Part shown: positions 58,806 through 64,000 of the stretch, in pieces
How positions within the stretch are numbered: the stretch's first letter is position 1
Layout: every line of letters starts with the position of its first letter
NCBI GenBank assembly: GCA_023078555.1
Contig: CM041200.1
Span: forward strand, 6,797,361-6,861,360
Length of the DNA stretch: 64,000 bases
Source of the DNA: Ulva prolifera
Lineage: Eukaryota > Chlorophyta > Ulvophyceae > Ulvales > Ulvaceae
Reading direction: 5' to 3'
Program-made: the position numbers and the translations under genes
The notes under the pieces: generated by a model
Told to the model about the DNA's origin: nothing
What the model saw: only the letters and a program-made list of their open reading frames with translations
The model's database searches: none

Positions 58806-60021
58806 CCGTCCCACAGTCCATGCACAAACACTCAGCAGATCCAAACGTTTGACGTTGTCCACATGATCGGATCTGTACAAGGATGTCCAAGATCTAGGTG
58901 ATTCTGGGCTGACCTAACAGTGCTTGCAGTGGCTGATGTATGGGGTGGCGTCATGTGCATGGCTGCTCAATTGTGCTGGTTCATATCAGACCGATCTTGC
59001 GCTCTACCAGCACACGCAATCCACAATGCAGGCTGCATGATCGAGCAACATGCCGAGATTCACTCGCTCAGCTAACAGTGCCTGGATGCCGTACACTGTG
59101 TGAGCCATGCACACATGGTTCTGCTGCAGTAACTTGCGAGCATGCAGCAGAGCTCCGATACCTTTCCTCACCATTAAAGCGCATGTTGAGGTCTGTGACC
59201 GAGCTGCCCTGATGTGAAGCCTTGAAAGCAAAAGAGTTAAAGAACAAAGGCCATGGACTTGCATGCCACCCAGATACATAGTATCGACATCCGTGAGTTT
59301 GGCGCGCCGTGAGTTGATTCAATCCTGATAATTAGGATGGATCGAGCTCGGAGCAGATTATGCGCATAGTCCCTGAACAAGACAGTGTTGGTGGCATCAG
59401 CGCATACGCGTACCGCGGCATTCCGGAACACCACACAAGATTGTCCCCGCTGCACCCCGCTTGACATTCATCACACGATGTTGCAGGAGCTGCTCACGGT
59501 CGAGAAACTTTTTTGAGATTCTTAGATTCCGCGTATCGTCTCGCAGGCGTTTCTCTGGAGCGATCGCGTGGCGGAGACCTGTCATTGACACAGTGTCAAC
59601 AGTCTTCTGCACAATATCTTGTGGAAACTGCAGCGTGCGGCGGCACCTGCAGATCGCTGAACAGCGTACCGTCGTAGACGTCAACAGAGTTCGTTGCAAC
59701 GCGTGCAGGGCGCTCACAATCCCATGGCGCGCTAAAAAGCTCAGCTGAGCATGGCCATGCATACCGCACAAGCCACCTTCCCCCGACGTGCGTGTGAGCG
59801 CAGTGCTACATGGCAAACACTAAACTTCCCAAGGTCAGGTCGCCCTGTCATATACATCCCGCGTCCGCAGAAGTACGGCGTTGAGTTGCTCTCCTACACA
59901 GAAACTGTCGGTAACTTGAACCAATCAGCCCGAACATTTGATTGCATCTTTCCAGCGTCATCGCAACAGGGTCCTTCTTGGAAGTCTTCATCTGCACCAT
60001 CATCTTCCAGAGCGTGCAATA
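58806..60021. other. Region between the TIM22 pseudogene and EF-hand gene 2
   Basis: Corresponds to the 465-bp spacer of the first pair but is about 1.2 kb, so it has gained sequence. A minus-strand frame at 59397-59816 (139 codons, basic, with LRISKKFLDREQLLQHRVM) is the best coding candidate; it has no recognised family. The promoter of EF-hand gene 2 should lie at the right end. Confidence 0.35.
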
Positions 60022-61157
60022 ATGGACATTCGGGAGGTGTGAGCTTCACGCGCCACATCAGCTCAGCGCCCTGCTTGGAACCAGAAAATGCCGCATCATA
60101 TTCTGAGACTACATTCAAATTTATGAGGCACGCATCGTGTCGCGTCGAGTAGAATCACGGACATTGGCAGTTGCGTAACCTGCGCAGGTCATCGCCGGTT
60201 GTCCGGTGCGCCGTTGCTTCATCCTGAAACGCGCGCTGCACTAAAGTGTGTCGTGGTACATGTAGTGGTTCAGGATCGTTGATAGGGATGGCAGCGGACA
60301 AATTGACGCTACCGAGCTCCAGCAGGCTCTGGGGATGGGCAATCTGCACTTCTCACTTCAGGTGGTCGCGTCCATGATCAGGTGCGCGGATACGATAAGC
60401 AAGCATGAGATGCCCTCTAGCACTCTGCAATATAACGCCTTTTGTCACAAGAGCAGAGTCGCGATTATGTCTGGTCGCCTGCAGGATGTACGACAAAGAC
60501 AGGAATGGCAACATATCTTTCCCCGAGTTCCAAGGCTTGGTACGGACCCAAACTATTGATCAGCTGCATCGCTGCAGCTTTCATCACGATGTCAAACCCA
60601 CGTACATCTGCATCGAAACTGGCTCCATTCAGATTCTGGTTTCCTTGTTAACCGCTGTCAGTGCTGCTGCAGCATCAATTTCTAATGGACATGCACGCTT
60701 CATTCCATCAATTTGACACAGACCGTTCTGGTGCTCTAGAGAAAGGAGAAGTGCACCGAGCTCTGCAGCAGTCGGGTGCGGCCCCCCAGGCATTGTTCAG
60801 CACTCTGAGTTGTCTGAACTGAGCGCATCGTCAGAAACAAATCAAGAATGTGCGTGTGGGGGAAGGAAAGTACAGTCGAGCAATCGCACGTCGCTATGAC
60901 CTGGCCTGGCTGGCTTTCGCAGTGCGGTGAGGCCGCAACGTGGTGCAGGCTTCAACCTTGATGAGCACGCCTTTAACTCGGTCTTCACCGCATTTGACCC
61001 AGACCGGAGCCAAAGCATGAAACAACCCGAATACATTGCGACTTGCGTGTTCCTGAGAAACACTGCAGCCATCTTCCAGGCGTTTGACACCTCGCGGCAA
61101 GGCCGGGTGTCTCTGGACTACAACCAGTTCGTCTATGCAGCATCCAACTGCAAGTGA
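60022..61157 (+). CDS. Penta-EF-hand calcium-binding protein, copy 2
   Basis: Five exons with the same lengths as copy 1 (15, 116, 55, 103, 209 nt): 60022-60036, 60266-60381, 60485-60539, 60673-60775, 60949-61157 (165 aa). EF1 (DRDGSGQIDATE), EF2 (DKDRNGNISFPE) and EF3 (DTDRSGALEKGE) are complete. EF4 (DPDRSQSMKQPE) and EF5 (DTSRQGRVSLDY) are degenerate as in copy 1. No stop or frameshift is seen, so both copies look functional. Immediately downstream is a second homologous terminal exon (61165-61373) in the same phase. The exon 2 acceptor is TAG in this copy (CAG in copy 1). Confidence 0.9.
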
Positions 61158-61164
61158 TCTGCAG

Positions 61165-61373
61165 GTTTCCGGCTGGACCAGCATGCCTTCGAAGCACTGT
61201 TCCGGGCGTACAATCCCATGCAAAACGGCTCCTGGCAGATGGCCGAATACATCGCAGCATGTGTCTTCCTGAAGCAGACATCACTGATGTTCACAGCATT
61301 TGACACTCACCAACAGGGGCGAGTGTCTCTGGACTACAACCAATTTGTGTATGCAACGTCCAACTGCCGATAA
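61165..61373 (+). CDS. Alternative terminal exon of EF-hand gene 2
   Basis: A 209-nt stretch, exactly the length and phase of exon 5 (60949-61157), preceded by CTGCAG seven bases after the exon 5 stop. It encodes a homologous C-terminal half (GFRLDQHAFEALFRAYNP ... NQFVYATSNCR) ending in TAA. Joined to exon 4 it would replace EF4 and EF5. Its EF4 loop (NPMQNGSWQMAE) is also degenerate and its EF5 (DTHQQGRVSLDY) resembles the other exon. The two exons each end in a stop, so they would be mutually exclusive. Its intact frame against the decay of the matching exon in copy 1 suggests it is in use. Confidence 0.7.
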
Positions 61374-62140
61374 ATAGAGGTGGTGACGGTCAAGTAGAAG
61401 TGACCTGGACTCGTGCGTCTGTTGTTAGTAGTGCGTTGGGTAAGCATGTTGTGTGAATCGAATGGCAGATGTTGAATCATGGCGTGCTGCGTCAACAAAG
61501 GCCATTTCATGCGATCGGGTGTAGAGGTGCACGAAACCGACCGCAATTGCGTTAAGTATACTGCACTGTGGTGTGGCGTTCAACTTTGTAACAATTTTTG
61601 TACCAATGGCGTCTTGTCAGTTCAGGTGTGCATTGCCTGGCGTGATACTGCCAGTGTTTCACCTCGGCACTGTGTGCAGCATCATGTACGTTCTGGCTTC
61701 GTCGTTGCAGCTGCTTCTGGCCGAGGTGGTAAACGTCCGCCAATACGGAAGTTGTGGTCTCATGCATATGTGTGGGTGTGTGTATGACACCCCGATCTGG
61801 CTGCCTCAGATAAAGTTCGTGCTGCTCTATTTGACGCAACCGCTCTGTGCCTTGCACCCACTTCACACATGTGACGAACAGGCCAAACATGGGAACCCTC
61901 ACACTGGAATCCAAGCTTACATGCACGACCTCCAGTGTGGCGAGCCTACCACCGCAGTCGGCTGGGGCTGGTACCCTTGCACATGGCCACAGCACCAGAT
62001 GCCCAGCTACCGCAGCCACTGCAGCGCCAATGATTCAAGGCACCACTGCCCCCCGCTAGTGCACTCGCGCAGGCCCCACTGACATCGCACACAATCGCTT
62101 CGTGGCTAGCAGCACCGGCGCCGCAGCAGCCACAGTGGCG
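61374..62140. other. Intergenic between convergent genes
   Basis: Between the EF-hand gene 2 terminus and the 3' end of the glutamyl-tRNA synthetase gene. No gene is supported. Confidence 0.4.
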
Positions 62141-63760
62141 TCACCGCTTCTGTCGGCCGTCGGGGATGTTGAGCAGCACCAGCGGCTGCCCCGGCGTCGG
62201 CGCGGCAGCATCGACGCGCCAGTAGCCCTTGCGCTCGAGCTGGAGGACGGCGCCGTGCTGTAGGGCGCGCATGTTGGCGTCGCCGAGCGCCTCCTCCTCC
62301 TGCCAGCTCTCCCGGTTGACGTAGTCGTCAAAGTTGTCCTCCTCTTCCAGCTGCACACCGCCCCGCACTTACGCAGGCCTGAAGAAGAAGACCCAGGCCA
62401 TTGCATGGCTGAGCAAAACAAAGCTTACCACCAGACATCGCAACCAAATTGTGTACGTCAGAGGTCACATTCCGAACTGAGGAAGCCTTCCAATGAGATC
62501 TGGAAGTGATCTTCTTTTGTTCCGCACGACACCCACACACACGGTGCGCACACGGAGCATGGAGGCATGGTCCCCCAACCGTTGCAAAGCTTGCACAAGC
62601 ACCGTCGCGACAGAGCACAGCGACAGCGCGCAGCAGAGGCACAGCCAGGGGGCGGGGCGCACCTTGGCCTTGGTGATGAGGTAGCCGAGGGACACGAGGC
62701 GCAGCGGCACGACGTCCGGGACGTCCGCGAGCCACGTCAGCTTGAGCTTCGTCTTCTTGAAGTCGCCCTCAAGATGCAGCTCCCCGGTGATTGCCGTCAC
62801 CGCGCCGTCCGGCCCCGCCTCCACCTCCCGCATGATGCAGTTGCCCCAGTCCATGAGCGTCACCTGCAGCAGCACCCCGCGAGGTGAGGCCCCTGGCCAG
62901 TCTCTGCCGAGGCAGCCTCGCCAGTGACACATCGTGTCAGAGGTGCATGCGCCCGTGGTGCTCCACCCACTGTCCGGGCATGTCACTCCAGGAGCACGTG
63001 ATGAGACACGCCTGCTCCAGGAGCACAGCCGTGTCTGCAAAGTATAATGAAAAAACTGCATGGATTTGCACCATTGTACAGCAGAGCAATAAATCACACT
63101 ACCCAGTATCCACAGTTGATAGTGGCTACATTGGGGTGCTCATACGGGAGCTGCAGGCCCGTTCAGGAAAGGGGGGGAGGCACCTCCTCGCCCTGCGACA
63201 GGGCACGCGCGTCAGCCTGGTCAATGAAGATGCGATTAGTCTTGTACACGACCTTCGTGCCGACGTCAGGGTTCTTCTTGTGCTTGGGCGCCGATGTCAG
63301 CTCGAGGGCGGTCGGGCCGTTGGTCAGCGTGACGGGCACCATGCCCGCCTTCGCGACGGCCGTGTGCCGCGGCGCCACCGGGTCAATCATCTGCACAGCA
63401 ACGGCGTCTACAGGTGCTGCGTCTTGACACTCTCTGTGTCTTCAGTGCAAGGCACCACTCTGCTTGATGTGCAATCAGGGTCAACAAGGCAAAGCGGGGG
63501 AGCCTGACTGCCACGTGGGTGCAGGGAAGGCAGGCAGCCTGGCGCGCAGCAGAGCCGCACCTGCTTGTTGATCGCCCAGATCTTGTCCCACTGCTGCAGG
63601 TTGTTATTGCGGGAGGCGCCCTGCGCGACGATGAACTCCTTCAGCGCCGGCAGCTGCAGGCCCGCCCGCAGGATGCCCTGCACAGTGGGGAAGCGCGGGT
63701 CCGTCCAGCCCTGCACGACCCCCGTGTCCACCAGCTTCTGTAGTTTCCGCTTCGACAGCA
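62141..63760 (-). CDS. Cytosolic glutamyl-tRNA synthetase, C-terminal part (gene runs off the right edge)
   Basis: Four minus-strand exons close in phase: 63760-63561, 63390-63184, 62863-62663, 62350-62141 (last 272 codons). The enzyme charges tRNA-Glu with glutamate in the cytosol. Visible parts: the class I KMSKS-equivalent [33 protein letters not shown], the catalytic-domain end [10 protein letters not shown], and the eukaryotic-type anticodon-binding beta-barrel domain ([49 protein letters not shown]). This beta-barrel form separates it from bacterial and organellar GluRS. N-terminal exons with the HIGH motif must lie beyond 64000. All donors are GTG and all acceptors GCAG. The exons are GC-rich, in line with the 3' bias seen in other long genes. 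Confidence 0.92.
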
Positions 63761-64000
63761 CTGCACATGCATGCCCCCTCACGCATGCCCACTCACACAT
63801 GCCCCCTCACCCTGCTGCCCGCCACGCCGGCCGGCGCAGAGCCCTACCAGCCCTCTTCACTGGCACAGGTCCGCTCGCGGCACAACTCCACAGCAGGAGG
63901 CGAAAGCAGCACGGCCTCGGGCGCAGGCAGCGCCGTGATCTGCAAGAGCCGCCGGCCCTCACTCCCTGGCGGCCGAGACGCATGTGCCGAGACGCATGTG
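63761..64000 (-). other. Intron of the glutamyl-tRNA synthetase gene at the window edge
   Basis: Sequence upstream (on the minus strand) of exon 63760-63561, beginning with its GCAG acceptor. Nothing coding was recognised. Direct repeats of ATGCCCCCTCACGC-like and GCCGAGACGCATGTG units occur near 63765-63810 and 63971-64000. Confidence 0.45.

Noticed and set aside
1-64000. CRISPR arrays, rRNA genes, retroelements
   Set aside because: No regular direct-repeat array, no rRNA-like sequence and no reverse transcriptase, integrase or long terminal repeats were recognised by reading both strands.

Overview
The window looks like nuclear DNA of a photosynthetic eukaryote, most likely a chlorophyte green alga. 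Nearly every recognisable gene is split by spliceosomal introns with a GTGCG-like donor and a TGCAG acceptor. The proteins include plastid functions of the green lineage: an LSF1-like starch-degradation scaffold and a FAD4-type desaturase with a transit-like leader. Alongside them are ordinary eukaryotic housekeeping genes. Species cannot be named from the sequence. I rebuilt exon models by hand from splice signals, reading frame and family alignment; where all phases close I give exon coordinates.

Layout. 0.3-4.3 kb (+): intron-rich gene(s) not recognised. 6.0-7.3 kb (+): protein with a C-terminal GATA-like zinc finger. 8.7-12.4 kb (+): RlmL-like THUMP RNA methyltransferase, with a 772-bp hAT-type DNA transposon in one intron. 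15.2-18.8 kb (+): MRS2/CorA-type Mg transporter whose GMN signature reads GEN. About 20-21 kb (-): small mitochondrial-looking protein, unidentified. 23.4-25.8 kb (+): CCT5 chaperonin subunit. 26.2-28.8 kb (+): NADPH-cytochrome P450 reductase. 30.1-30.7 kb (+): SDHAF2/Sdh5. 31.3-33.2 kb (-): FBXO21/SirB1-like protein. 34.7-35.2 kb (+): small single-pass membrane protein. 36.6-39.3 kb (-): LSF1-like PDZ-phosphatase-CBM48 protein lacking the catalytic Cys and Arg. 40.7-42.4 kb (+): RWDD2-like protein. 44.0-45.8 kb (+): FAD4/TMEM189-type desaturase. 47.6-49.8 and 53.7-55.1 kb (+): two TspO-related membrane-protein paralogues flanking a JmjC oxygenase gene (50.7-52.9 kb, -). 55.9-61.4 kb: duplicated pair of divergent genes, TIM22 (-) and a penta-EF-hand protein (+). 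Both EF-hand copies are intact, the second TIM22 copy is a pseudogene, and the second EF-hand gene has two homologous, equal-length terminal exons. 62.1-63.8 kb (-): C-terminal part of cytosolic glutamyl-tRNA synthetase, running off the right edge.

There is no operon logic. The shared themes are mitochondrial biogenesis (TIM22, SDHAF2, the 20-21 kb protein), membrane and plastid lipid or starch metabolism (FAD4, LSF1-like, TspO-like), protein synthesis and folding (GluRS, THUMP methyltransferase, CCT5) and metal handling (MRS2, EF-hands). The long genes share an unusual trait on either strand: AT-richer 5' exons give way to very GC-rich 3' exons, often with C-tracts just after donor sites.
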